From Tateyamaria omphalii (GTDB lineage: Bacteria > Pseudomonadota > Alphaproteobacteria > Rhodobacterales > Rhodobacteraceae): a stretch of DNA of 64,000 nucleotides. Location: positions 1 through 64,000 of the forward strand of contig NZ_BMWT01000010.1 of assembly GCF_014651375.1 (NCBI RefSeq), in the 5' to 3' direction. The translations under genes were made by a program, and so were the position numbers. A model generated the notes under the pieces. It searched no databases, was not told where the DNA came from, and saw only the letters and a program-made list of their open reading frames with translations. The first letter of the stretch is position 1. Every line of letters starts with the position of its first letter. This document shows positions 8,602-16,880 of the stretch, piece after piece.

Positions 8602-9474
8602 TTAGCCCAGCAGCCCCTTGAGGTATGCTCCGTAGCCGTTCTTGGAGAACATGCGCGCCCGTTCAAGCAGCTGTTCGTCGGTGATCCAGCCGTGTTCGTG
8701 TGCGATTTCTTCGAGGCAGCCTGTTTGCAACCCTTGCCGGTTGGTGAGCGTCCGCACGAAATTCCCTGCATCCAGAAGGCTGCCATGGGTGCCGGTATCA
8801 AGCCATGCATAGCCGCGCCCCATCCGGTTCACTCGCAGGGCACCGTCGTGCAGGTACATTTCCAGCAGCGAGGTGATTTCAAGTTCGCCCCGATCAGACG
8901 GTTTCACGTCCGCGGCCCGGTTCGGCGCGTCGCCATCTAGGAAATACAGGCCCGTCACTGCGTAGTTGGAGGGCGGGTTGGTTGGTTTTTCGATGATCTC
9001 GCGCGCTATTCCGTCCGCGTCGAAACCCACCACACCGTAGCGTTCGGGATCGGCTACGTGGTAGCCAAAGACCGTGCCGCCGCTGGTCTGCTTGTCCGCC
9101 TCGGCCAGCAGGTCGGGCAGGCCGTGCCCGAAGAAGATGTTGTCGCCCAGCACCATGGCCGAGGGCGCCCCATTCAGGAAATCCTTGGCCAGCAGATACG
9201 CCTGTGCCAGCCCGTCCGGTGACGGCTGTGTGATGTATGTCAGCGAGATGCCCCATTGGCTGCCGTCTCCCAGTGTGCGCTGAAACTGGTCCTGGTCCTG
9301 CGGTGTGGTGATCATGGCGATGTCGCGGATGCCTGCCAGCATCAGCACCGAGATCGGGTAGTAGATCATCGGCTTGTCGTAGATCGGCAGGAGCTGTTTC
9401 GAGACGCCCATGGTGATCGGGTAGAGCCGTGTGCCGGAGCCGCCGGCGAGGATAATGCCCTTGCGCTGTGTCAT
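8602..9474 (-). CDS. rmlA: Glucose-1-phosphate thymidylyltransferase
   Basis: Makes dTDP-glucose from glucose-1-phosphate and dTTP, the first step of dTDP-L-rhamnose synthesis. At 290 residues it has the standard length. The signature [20 protein letters not shown] at residues 11-30 is diagnostic, and the later motif [13 protein letters not shown] is typical. It is the last gene of the rml operon here. Its ATG overlaps the rmlD stop by four bases (ATGA), and a terminator hairpin follows. Confidence 0.97.
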   Translation of the reverse strand: MTQRKGIILAGGSGTRLYPITMGVSKQLLPIYDKPMIYYPISVLMLAGIRDIAMITTPQDQDQFQRTLGDGSQWGISLTYITQPSPDGLAQAYLLAKDFLNGAPSAMVLGDNIFFGHGLPDLLAEADKQTSGGTVFGYHVADPERYGVVGFDADGIAREIIEKPTNPPSNYAVTGLYFLDGDAPNRAADVKPSDRGELEITSLLEMYLHDGALRVNRMGRGYAWLDTGTHGSLLDAGNFVRTLTNRQGLQTGCLEEIAHEHGWITDEQLLERARMFSKNGYGAYLKGLLG

Positions 9475-10328
9475 GTGGTTTTTTCCAAATTGTTAAGTAT
9501 GTCTTTGAGGCCTTGGCCCCAATCGGGCCGGGCGATGCCGAACGTGTCGGTCAGGGTGGAGCAGTCGAGCCGGGAATTGGCAGGACGTGCGGCCGGGGTT
9601 GGGTAATCGCTGGAGGGGATGTCGGTAACGGCGCAGCTGATCCCTGCCGCGTCGAAGATCCCGCGTGCGAAATCCGCCCAAGAGCAGTCGGGGGCACCGG
9701 AGAAGTGGTAGGTGCCGGACTTGTCCGGGTCCTTGATCAGCTGCAGCGCCATGGCGTGGCAGGCGGCGGCGATGGCGCGTGCCGGTGTGGGGCCGCCGAT
9801 CTGGTCAGCGACGATGGTCAGTGCATCGCGTTCTTTCCCGAGCCGCAGCATGGTTTTGACAAAGTTGTTGCCGTGCGCTGACACCACCCAAGATGTGCGC
9901 AGGATCGCGTGGGTGGCACCACTGGACCTCACAGCCTCTTCCCCGACCAGTTTGGACCGCCCGTAGGCGCCTAGAGGGCCTGTAGGGGCTTCTGTGGGCC
10001 ATGGAGCGGTCCCGGAGCCATCAAACACGTAATCGGTCGAAATGTGCACCAGGGGGACGCTGAGGGCCGCGCAGGCCTGTGCCATGGCGCCGGGGGCGTG
10101 CCCATTGATGGTGGTCGCCAGCACCTCTTCCTCTTCCGCCTTGTCGACAGCCGTATAGGCCGCTGCGTTGATGACTGCGGTTGGTGCATGTTTGCGAATC
10201 GCGTCGGCGCAGGCCTGTGGATCGCCCAGATCGGCTTCGGCCCGGCCCAGACACAGGGTGTCAGGCAAAGCGGCCAGTTCGGTGGCGACCTGCCCTGATT
10301 GTCCAAAGACGAGAATCTTCAATTGCAT
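9471..10328 (-). CDS. rmlD: dTDP-4-dehydrorhamnose reductase
   Basis: An NAD(P)H-dependent short-chain reductase for the final step to dTDP-L-rhamnose; 285 residues. The nucleotide-binding start [12 protein letters not shown], the STDYVFDG motif and the catalytic YGRSK motif are all present. It overlaps the upstream sulfotransferase gene by 10 bp and rmlA by 4 bp, so it is translationally tied to both. Confidence 0.96.
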   Translation of the reverse strand: MQLKILVFGQSGQVATELAALPDTLCLGRAEADLGDPQACADAIRKHAPTAVINAAAYTAVDKAEEEEVLATTINGHAPGAMAQACAALSVPLVHISTDYVFDGSGTAPWPTEAPTGPLGAYGRSKLVGEEAVRSSGATHAILRTSWVVSAHGNNFVKTMLRLGKERDALTIVADQIGGPTPARAIAAACHAMALQLIKDPDKSGTYHFSGAPDCSWADFARGIFDAAGISCAVTDIPSSDYPTPAARPANSRLDCSTLTDTFGIARPDWGQGLKDILNNLEKTT

Positions 10329-10990
10329 GTCTCCGTTTGTGGTTCCGGCACTGTGCCATAGCCGAAGCGCCTGTAGTCGTTGCCGTAGAGCTGAGCGATG
10401 CGGTCAAAATCCTGTGGTGTGAGCGTCAGTGACACCGGAGGTTTTTTCATCCGGATCAGCCGGTTTGCAAGCACGTTGATCGCCTTGATCTGGCGCGGTC
10501 CGTCGGTATCTTCCGACAGCTCATCCAGCCAAGCGATCAGCGGATCAAGTCCGTCTTCAAGGTGAAAGACCGTCGCGTCTTTGGGCACCGTGTCTGTCAT
10601 CGGGCGCAGGTGCCCGTCATAGGCAAAGGGGTCGTTCATGTCGTCGGTCACCTGATCCAACCACGGTGCAAAGTCGGTCTCCGGGTCGATCCGCCCCTCG
10701 ATGTCGCGCTGAAACAGGAAAACGCTGCGCAAGCGCAGGGCAGGGTGGCGCACCACGGAAAAGGAGGCGTCCACAAAGCCATCGGGGACATAGTCCTGCC
10801 GGATTGCTTCTGGCATGTGTTGCGGCGATGTGCGCGACCAGCGTTCTGGTTCAGGCGATTGCCCATACTTATTGTGCAGCAAGGCCAGAGGCCCGAAACG
10901 GCCCGCCAGATAGTTCTCGATCGACATGCCAGCGCATTTCGGAACATGGGCAAAATACACAAGCTTGGACCCGACACGTGCCAGTGGCAT
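10319..10990 (-). CDS. Sulfotransferase-family protein inside the rhamnose operon
   Basis: A 223-residue P-loop sulfotransferase-like protein (Sulfotransfer_2 type). The N-terminal segment LVYFAHVPKCAGMSIENYL matches the 5'-phosphosulfate loop of PAPS-dependent carbohydrate sulfotransferases, and SVVRHPALRLRSVFLF matches the 3'-phosphate-binding strand-helix. I start it at the ATG at 10990 because the P-loop should lie within the first 20 residues; the frame is open for 61 codons further, into rmlB, without supporting homology. It sits between rmlB and rmlD and overlaps rmlD by 10 bp, so it is co-expressed with dTDP-rhamnose synthesis. A role in sulfating a rhamnose-containing glycan is inference. 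Confidence 0.8.
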   Translation of the reverse strand: MPLARVGSKLVYFAHVPKCAGMSIENYLAGRFGPLALLHNKYGQSPEPERWSRTSPQHMPEAIRQDYVPDGFVDASFSVVRHPALRLRSVFLFQRDIEGRIDPETDFAPWLDQVTDDMNDPFAYDGHLRPMTDTVPKDATVFHLEDGLDPLIAWLDELSEDTDGPRQIKAINVLANRLIRMKKPPVSLTLTPQDFDRIAQLYGNDYRRFGYGTVPEPQTETCN

Positions 10991-11033
10991 CACGCACCCT
11001 TTCGGTTGCGCCGCAAAGGGGCAACCAGGCGTG

Positions 11034-12077
11034 TCACGCCTTGGTGCCCAGACGTTGGCCCACGCCGCTGCGATCCTGCAGCGGGCGCCACCACGCCTCG
11101 TTGTTAAGATACCATTCGACGGTGCGCCGCAGACCTTCCTCGACGGTGACGGATGGGCGCCAGCCCAGTTCATCCCGAATGCGGGCCGGATCGATGGCGT
11201 AGCGCGCGTCGTGACCGGGACGATCCGTCACGAATGTGATCTGATCCGCGTAAGACCCAGAGGATTTTGGCCGCATTTCATCCAGGATTCCGCACAGGGT
11301 CTGCACCAGCTCAAGGTTCGTCCGCTCGTTTTCGCCGCCGATGTTGTAAGAACGGCCAACTTCGCCCTTCTGAACCACCAGAAGCAGCGCGTCCGCGTGA
11401 TCCTCGACATAGAGCCAGTCGCGCACGTTCGATCCGTCGCCATAGATTGGCAAATCCTTGCCCGCCAACGCGTTCAGAATGATCACGGGGATCAGTTTTT
11501 CGGGGAAGTGATAAGGGCCGTAATTGTTCGAGCAGTTGGTCAGGACAACCGGGAGACCGTAGGTTTCGGCCCAGGCCCGGACCAGGTGGTCGGACGATGC
11601 CTTGGAGGCCGAATAGGGGCTACGCGGGTCGTAAGGTGTTGTTTCCGTGAACATTCCTGTTTCGCCAAGCGAGCCGAAGACTTCGTCCGTCGAGATATGG
11701 TGGAAACGGAAACTGTCGGGGCGGCCCTCCCGGTCCCAATGCGCGCGCGCCGCTTCCAGCATCTGGAACGTGCCCATGACATTGGTTTCGATGAAGTCGC
11801 CGGGACCGTCGATGGACCGGTCCACATGGCTTTCAGCCGCGAGGTGCATGACCGCGTCCGGGGCGTGTTCCTTGAAGATCTCATCCAGGGCCGCGCGATC
11901 ACGTATGTCGGCCTGCACAAAGGTGTAGTTTGGGGCGTTTGCCACCGGTGTCAGATTTTCAAGGCAGGCTGCATAGGTCAGAGCGTCGAGGTTGATTACC
12001 TCGTGACCGTCCCGCACGGCCTGTCGCACGACGGCGGACCCGATAAAACCGGCACCGCCGGTTACAAGCAATTTCAT
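11034..12077 (-). CDS. rmlB: dTDP-glucose 4,6-dehydratase
   Basis: Converts dTDP-glucose to dTDP-4-keto-6-deoxyglucose; an extended short-chain dehydrogenase of 347 residues. The NAD-binding GGAGFIG is at residues 7-13, followed by [19 protein letters not shown] and the catalytic YSASK. The start overlaps the rmlC stop by 4 bp (ATGA). A 43-bp gap separates it from the sulfotransferase gene that follows. Confidence 0.97.
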   Translation of the reverse strand: MKLLVTGGAGFIGSAVVRQAVRDGHEVINLDALTYAACLENLTPVANAPNYTFVQADIRDRAALDEIFKEHAPDAVMHLAAESHVDRSIDGPGDFIETNVMGTFQMLEAARAHWDREGRPDSFRFHHISTDEVFGSLGETGMFTETTPYDPRSPYSASKASSDHLVRAWAETYGLPVVLTNCSNNYGPYHFPEKLIPVIILNALAGKDLPIYGDGSNVRDWLYVEDHADALLLVVQKGEVGRSYNIGGENERTNLELVQTLCGILDEMRPKSSGSYADQITFVTDRPGHDARYAIDPARIRDELGWRPSVTVEEGLRRTVEWYLNNEAWWRPLQDRSGVGQRLGTKA

Positions 12078-12634
12078 TCTTTGGCCTCGTAAACAAATGG
12101 ACTGTCAAAATCATCGAGTGCAGGCGCGGCTTCGTCCTTGGTGGACAGCACCGGCGTACCTTCAAAATTCCAATCGATACCGCAGCTGTTCCATGCTACT
12201 GCGCCATCCGCTTCGGAGTCGTAATAGTCCGAGCATTTGTAAATGATTTCGGTGTCGGGCGTGCGGGTGACAAACCCGTGCAGGAACCCTTCGGGGATCA
12301 AAAGCTGGAGACCGTTTTCAAAGGTCAGATCGTATCCAACCCACTGTCCGTAGGTGGGCGAGCCGCGGCGGATGTCCACGGCCACGTCAAAAAGGGCGCC
12401 ACGTCCGCAACGGACGAGTTTTGCCTGTGCAGAAGGGGGGGCTTGGAAATGCAGGCCACGCAGTGTGCCTGTGGCGCTGGACATCGAATGGTTGTCCTGC
12501 ACGAATTCAGTGTCGATCCCATGCTGCGACAGGGTCCGACGGTTCCAGCTTTCGCTGAAGAATCCCCGATCATCGCCAAAGCGCCGCGGCTCGAGCAGTA
12601 AAACACCGGGAAGGGCAGTTTTGGTAACGTTCAC
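12074..12634 (-). CDS. rmlC: dTDP-4-dehydrorhamnose 3,5-epimerase
   Basis: A cupin-fold epimerase for the third rhamnose step; 186 residues from the GTG at 12634. The motifs [36 protein letters not shown] and GFLHGFV are diagnostic. I choose the GTG because AAGGGG lies 6 nt upstream, the resulting length matches the family, and upstream residues (the frame stays open to a TTG at 12670) have no family counterpart. It is the first gene of the rml operon. Its ribosome binding site is in the 3' arm of an 11-bp inverted repeat, which suggests translational or transcriptional control. Confidence 0.95.
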   Translation of the reverse strand: MNVTKTALPGVLLLEPRRFGDDRGFFSESWNRRTLSQHGIDTEFVQDNHSMSSATGTLRGLHFQAPPSAQAKLVRCGRGALFDVAVDIRRGSPTYGQWVGYDLTFENGLQLLIPEGFLHGFVTRTPDTEIIYKCSDYYDSEADGAVAWNSCGIDWNFEGTPVLSTKDEAAPALDDFDSPFVYEAKE

Positions 12635-12641
12635 GAGGTAC

Positions 12642-12674
12642 CCCTTTGCTATACAGGGATCGCATAGCAAAGGG
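12642..12674. promoter_or_regulatory. Hairpin masking the rmlC ribosome binding site
   Basis: CCCTTTGCTAT (12642-12652) and ATAGCAAAGGG (12664-12674) are perfect 11-bp inverted arms with an 11-nt loop. In the minus-strand transcript the downstream arm contains the AAAGGGG Shine-Dalgarno of rmlC, so folding would hide it. There is no U-run, so a simple terminator is less likely; the palindrome could also be a protein operator. Confidence 0.6.
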
Positions 12675-12714
12675 ACTGACGGGTGTCACGGGTGCAAGCA
12701 GGGTCCGGTGGGGA

Positions 12715-12885
12715 TTACCGCTTATCGTTTTGGGCCTTGCCTGTCTCGCCGTCATCATCGGTGTGCAGTTCTGCCAACAACTGTTCTTCTGTCATATGGG
12801 CTGGTGCGGTTACACGCCCGAGGCCAGGCAGTTCAAAGGTGCGATATTCGGTTGGTGGCTTTTGTATCATGGTCTGTCCAATCAT
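12715..12885 (-). CDS. Small coupled protein downstream of the DUF2793 gene
   Basis: A 56-codon frame (MIGQTMIQKPPTEYRTFELP at its start) whose ATG overlaps the DUF2793 stop in an ATGA. It is hydrophilic, with an acidic, charged C-terminal half and the segment MTEEQLLAEL predicted helical. I recognise no family. The coupled start and the lack of any competing gene in the space before rmlC make it more likely real than chance. It might be a chaperone or small tail-associated partner of the DUF2793 protein. Confidence 0.55.
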   Translation of the reverse strand: MIGQTMIQKPPTEYRTFELPGLGRVTAPAHMTEEQLLAELHTDDDGETGKAQNDKR

Positions 12886-13871
12886 TTTCCGAGGGTTGCG
12901 AGCGTGAAAAAGCGGTTCGAGCCAAGGCGGTTTTCAATATACATGCGTCTGGTGCTGCTGCTGTTGTCGATGGACACGTTGATTGTGCCATCCGGGCCGG
13001 TGGTGCCGTCGAGCGCGCCGGACAGGAAATTCAATGTGCCAGGTGGGTTGATGAACAATCCCCCGAAATTCGACGCGCCGGACAGGGATCCGGTGATGGA
13101 GAACAGGTAGTAGCGCCCTGCGATGTTGACAGACATCCACATCAGGATGCGGGCCGGGTTCGAGAACGGAATATCGAAACCGTAGGCGTCATCATTTGTG
13201 ATGAACACGTCTTCGAAATAGGTTTTGCCCTGGGGAAATTGCACGGCCCCATTGCCTGCATCCGCAACAAGCGCGGTTTTGAAGGCTGTGCCATCAGCAG
13301 ACACCTTGATTGCGAAATCATCATTGCCTGCCGTGCCCATTTCCGCGCGACCCTCAAATCCCGTTTGAAACAGCAGGCTGGCTGTGTCGTTCGGGTTGGC
13401 CTTGTTCAGCTTAAGCTGGTGTCCGCCGCCAGCATGGTTGAGCAGCGTGGCGTCGGATGAAACGCTGAGGCGGTTCGTGGTGTCGGCGGTGGTATTGATG
13501 CCTGCAAAGGGCGCGTTTTGCAGTGGCTCGGCCGCTGGTGTCACCCACGTGGTGCCGTCAAAACGCACCGTTCCGCCCGTTGCCAAAACATCGGCGCGCC
13601 ACCCGCTGTTGGGCGCGTGAAAAATCCATGCGGCATCCGTCCAAACCGCGACGTTGTGATCGCGGCCTGCCCAGGCACCTGATCCACCGGGTGCCACGAT
13701 ATAGCGCGCGCCTTCGCCTGGTTGCGGGGGAGGTGCGTTCAGGTCAGTTGAGATCACGGCCAATTGCACGATGGCATCGAGCTGCCTTAGCGCCTCGTTG
13801 TGGGTCACGTGTTTTTGCGCCTGTGAAGGCTGGATATAGGGCATGGACAAGATCGACGAGCGGTCTGGCAT
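12882..13871 (-). CDS. DUF2793-containing phage-tail-like protein
   Basis: A 329-residue protein whose N-terminal segment MPYIQPSQAQKHVTHNEAL is the hallmark of DUF2793, a domain found in Rhodobacteraceae proteins and prophage or gene-transfer-agent tail regions. Residues about 10-90 form this domain. The remainder is rich in Gly, Asn, Thr and aromatic residues like beta-structured fibre or receptor-binding domains. There is no signal peptide. It stands alone without other phage structural genes, divergent from an RTX protein. A surface or carbohydrate-binding role is plausible but unproven. The ATG at 13871 is preceded by AAGGA within a CCTTTCGAAAGG palindrome (13881-13892). Confidence 0.85.
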   Translation of the reverse strand: MPDRSSILSMPYIQPSQAQKHVTHNEALRQLDAIVQLAVISTDLNAPPPQPGEGARYIVAPGGSGAWAGRDHNVAVWTDAAWIFHAPNSGWRADVLATGGTVRFDGTTWVTPAAEPLQNAPFAGINTTADTTNRLSVSSDATLLNHAGGGHQLKLNKANPNDTASLLFQTGFEGRAEMGTAGNDDFAIKVSADGTAFKTALVADAGNGAVQFPQGKTYFEDVFITNDDAYGFDIPFSNPARILMWMSVNIAGRYYLFSITGSLSGASNFGGLFINPPGTLNFLSGALDGTTGPDGTINVSIDNSSSTRRMYIENRLGSNRFFTLATLGK

Positions 13872-13897
13872 GGGGGTGGTCCTTTCGAAAGGTTATA

Positions 13898-13938
13898 GCG
13901 CGGTTAACGCGCGCAACCCTGTGACCGGCGCGGTTAAC
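13898..13938. repeat. Direct repeat GCGCGGTTAAC in a divergent promoter region
   Basis: The 11-mer GCGCGGTTAAC occurs at 13898-13908 and 13928-13938, 30 bp apart, in the 244-bp space between the divergent DUF2793 and RTX genes. Each copy contains the palindrome GTTAAC. It may be a binding site for a shared regulator. Confidence 0.4.
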
Positions 13939-14115
13939 ATGCCGAAAAAAGGCCGTTCGAGAAGGTGTATGCTGACGCAACACCTTGGTTAGCGAAGACT
14001 TGCCAGGACCACTAAAATCAAGCGCATAGGTCGCGCCTGTGCCGCATTCGTGCCCGCAAGCCAACCGATAGGCGCACCATGTTTGCCCCGTGGTGAGTAA
14101 TCCTTGGGGTGTGAT

Positions 14116-16848
14116 ATGTCGGTGACGTTCACGACATACGGGGCGGTAACGGTATCGAATGGTGAGGCGCTGGTCGGCGTCATGGACCTTGAGTTGGTTG
14201 AGACCGCGCAAGGCGCATTTTTGTTTACGGCCACCCGTGGGGATGGCTGGCTAACGGCTTTTGATCTTGGGACAAACGCCGGAGACACGCGGGAGACCGG
14301 CAGCTGGTCGATCCCGGCGCAGTATTTGCAACTTGAGAGCACCGATATCGAGGTGCGCGCAACGGGCGGAAACGGGTATGATCTGTTTCTGGCTGGCCTC
14401 GACAGTACTGCGTTGCGCGGCGTGGATGTCACGGTCGGCCAGGGCAACACACAGTTGCGCGGAGGCTTCGATTCATCATCGTCCGGTTTCGATGCAGGCA
14501 ACATCGCCGAAATGGCCCTTTTGGGAGGTGGCGGCAGTGCATTTGCCGCGCTGCGGTCTGGCGGGTTGGCTCAGATCACCTTCACACCGGACGGAGACAT
14601 GCAAACCCGCAGCATCGCGCAAGGTGGTCCGATGTCGAGAGAGACAGCCACCGACATTGTGACCACGACCCACAACGGGCAGACCTTTGCCGTTGTGTCT
14701 TACGGGTCCGAAGACACCCTGTCGCTGTTTCGAACGTCCGGAACGGGCACGATGCAGCATGTCGTAGACATCGACGCCTCGGATGGTTTCTGGGGGGACC
14801 GGCCTGGTGAGATGGTTGTCGTTCAGGGCACTGACGGTGGTTTGTACATTGTGGTGACGTCTTCGGGCAGCAGCACGCTGACCGTTCTGGCCATCGATCC
14901 CGATGGCGGTGGAATGGAGGTCGTGGATCATATTATCGACAGTCAGAACACGCGGTTTGACGATGCCTCTTATATCACGTCCGTCATGGTCAACGGCCAG
15001 ACATTCGTGTTGGCGGCAGGTACGGATTCCGGGTTGAGCTTGTTTGCCTTGATGGCGGGTGGGCGTTTGCAACATGTTGAAACGGTGGCGGGTACCGTTG
15101 ACGCGCCGCTGCGCGGTATTTCGGGCCTGACGGCAACCGCCACTGACACCGGTGCGCGCATCTTTGTCACGACGCAGGCAGCTCCTTACCTTGTCGAGTT
15201 TTCGTTTCATTTGGACAATCCCGGCTTGACCCGCCATGTCGCCGACACAGGCGGCGGGGTGGCTGGTGGCCACGGCGATGACTACCTAAATGGTGGCACC
15301 GGTGACGATGTTCTGACCGGCAACGCTGGTGACGATGTGCTGTTTGACGGGGCAGGGGCCGACACGCTGAGCGGCGGGGCAGGGGCTGACCTGTTCATCC
15401 TGGCGGATGACGCAGATACGGATGTGATCCTTGATTTTCAAAGGGGTGTCGACCGTATCGACATTTCTGCAATTGGTCTGGTGGGCGGCATCGACAACCT
15501 TTTGGTTTTGTCCCGCAGTTGGGGGGCCGAGCTGCGCTATGGTACGGCTGTCATCGAGGTGCGGTCTGCGGATGGATCGAGCCTGACCGCCGGTGATTTC
15601 GGAGCCGGGACCATCATTGCCGATGGACGTCCCTCGGTTGATCCCGATGACTACACCGGTGAAGGACCGGCTCCGCCAGATCCGGATCCAGATCCGAACC
15701 CCGGCCTTCCTGTCACAAGGCGGGCCGGACCCCAACCGGACGCGCCCGATGTCTTGCAGCAACCGGAATTTGATATGCCGTCAAATCCGCAAGCAAACCG
15801 GGGATCAGCAGCAAATGATATGCTGGAATTTGGCACCGGGAATGACATTGTTTTTGGCAATTCGGGCAACGATACGATCATGGCCGGAGACGGCCGTGAC
15901 AGCGTGAGCGGGGACGGTGGGCAGGACTGGATCGATGGCGGCACCAGCAATGACCTCATTTTTGGCGGTGCCGGGTTCGACACGTTGTTCGGCGACACCG
16001 GCAACGACACCCTTGTCGGCGGCGCCCACGCGGATTCTCTTTTTGGCGGCCGCGGGCGGGATATCCTGATCGGCGGGGACGGGTATGACCAGCTTTTTGG
16101 GGGCTCCGGCAACGACCGGATGTGGTCTGGCGCAACCGCCGACCGGCTTTATGGAGGAGATGGTGACGACTGGATGAGTGCTGGTATCAACTTTGGGTTG
16201 ACGACCGATGGTCTTTGGGGGGAGGCGGGCAACGATACGATGTTCGGCGATGCCGGTTTTGATTTTCTGGACGGCGGCGATGGCATGGACCTGATGGATG
16301 GCGGCGCGCAGGCTGACAACCTTTATGGCGGCGCCGACAACGATACCCTGTTTGGCGGTCAGGGTCTGGATCGTCTGTTTGGAGGCACCGGCGATGACCA
16401 GCTTTTGGGCGGCACCGAGAACGACGGCCACTTTGGCGAGGCGGGCAACGACACTGCATGGGGTGGGTCGGGCAACGACCGATTTTTCGGTGGTACCGGT
16501 GATGACATCCTGATGGGGGAGGGGGATCAGGACACGCTGTATGGCGGTGCCGGATTCGATACGATTGTCGGCGGGGCGGGCAATGATCTTTTGTTCGGAA
16601 ACTTCAACGCTGACCGCTTTGTGTTCGAGGCAGGCCATGGCCATGACACGATCGGTGATTTCAATGCCGCAAACTCACTCGAGTTGATGGATTTTTCGGA
16701 TTTCGATGGGCTGAATAGCGTTTCCGATGTTCTGTCCAATGCGGTTCAGGTTGGCCGTGACATCGTTTTGACCACCAGCGCGACCAGTTCGATCCGGTTG
16801 ATCAACGTCAGCCTGTCCGACCTTGGTGCCGATGATTTCATCTTTTGA
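14116..16848 (+). CDS. RTX calcium-binding protein with propeller-like N-terminus
   Basis: A 910-residue secreted-type protein. Residues 1-375 contain repeated beta-strand blocks with aromatic and Gly-Asp turns that look like a beta-propeller. A first short block of RTX nonapeptides (GGTGDDVLTGNAGDDVL) is at about 380-425, then a Pro/Asp linker near 515, then a long second RTX block (about 570-840, many GGxGNDxLxG units) and a C-terminal segment of the kind that carries the type I secretion signal. There is no Sec signal. I start at the ATG at 14116 (MSVTFTTYG); an in-frame TTG lies 12 bp upstream. Probably an adhesin or surface-layer component needing a type I exporter encoded elsewhere. Confidence 0.88.
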   Translation: MSVTFTTYGAVTVSNGEALVGVMDLELVETAQGAFLFTATRGDGWLTAFDLGTNAGDTRETGSWSIPAQYLQLESTDIEVRATGGNGYDLFLAGLDSTALRGVDVTVGQGNTQLRGGFDSSSSGFDAGNIAEMALLGGGGSAFAALRSGGLAQITFTPDGDMQTRSIAQGGPMSRETATDIVTTTHNGQTFAVVSYGSEDTLSLFRTSGTGTMQHVVDIDASDGFWGDRPGEMVVVQGTDGGLYIVVTSSGSSTLTVLAIDPDGGGMEVVDHIIDSQNTRFDDASYITSVMVNGQTFVLAAGTDSGLSLFALMAGGRLQHVETVAGTVDAPLRGISGLTATATDTGARIFVTTQAAPYLVEFSFHLDNPGLTRHVADTGGGVAGGHGDDYLNGGTGDDVLTGNAGDDVLFDGAGADTLSGGAGADLFILADDADTDVILDFQRGVDRIDISAIGLVGGIDNLLVLSRSWGAELRYGTAVIEVRSADGSSLTAGDFGAGTIIADGRPSVDPDDYTGEGPAPPDPDPDPNPGLPVTRRAGPQPDAPDVLQQPEFDMPSNPQANRGSAANDMLEFGTGNDIVFGNSGNDTIMAGDGRDSVSGDGGQDWIDGGTSNDLIFGGAGFDTLFGDTGNDTLVGGAHADSLFGGRGRDILIGGDGYDQLFGGSGNDRMWSGATADRLYGGDGDDWMSAGINFGLTTDGLWGEAGNDTMFGDAGFDFLDGGDGMDLMDGGAQADNLYGGADNDTLFGGQGLDRLFGGTGDDQLLGGTENDGHFGEAGNDTAWGGSGNDRFFGGTGDDILMGEGDQDTLYGGAGFDTIVGGAGNDLLFGNFNADRFVFEAGHGHDTIGDFNAANSLELMDFSDFDGLNSVSDVLSNAVQVGRDIVLTTSATSSIRLINVSLSDLGADDFIF

Positions 16849-16874
16849 CCGCCCCCCCAAGGAGGGAGCGGTCA
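16846..16874. terminator. Bidirectional terminator between RTX and autotransporter genes
   Basis: TGACCGC (16846-16852, including the RTX stop codon) pairs with GCGGTCA (16868-16874), with further C/G pairing inside (CCCCC with AGGGA). It separates two converging genes. Confidence 0.6.
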
Positions 16875-16880
16875 CAGCCG

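Noticed and set aside
12646-13110. Plus-strand frame of 154 codons with a hydrophobic start
   Set aside because: It runs opposite rmlC's upstream region, the coupled small frame and DUF2793; no ribosome site and no family resemblance.
12882-13871. A prophage, suggested by the DUF2793, S74 and tail-collar genes
   Set aside because: The three genes are scattered across the window with no capsid, terminase, portal, lysis or integrase genes nearby; they read as recruited surface modules.
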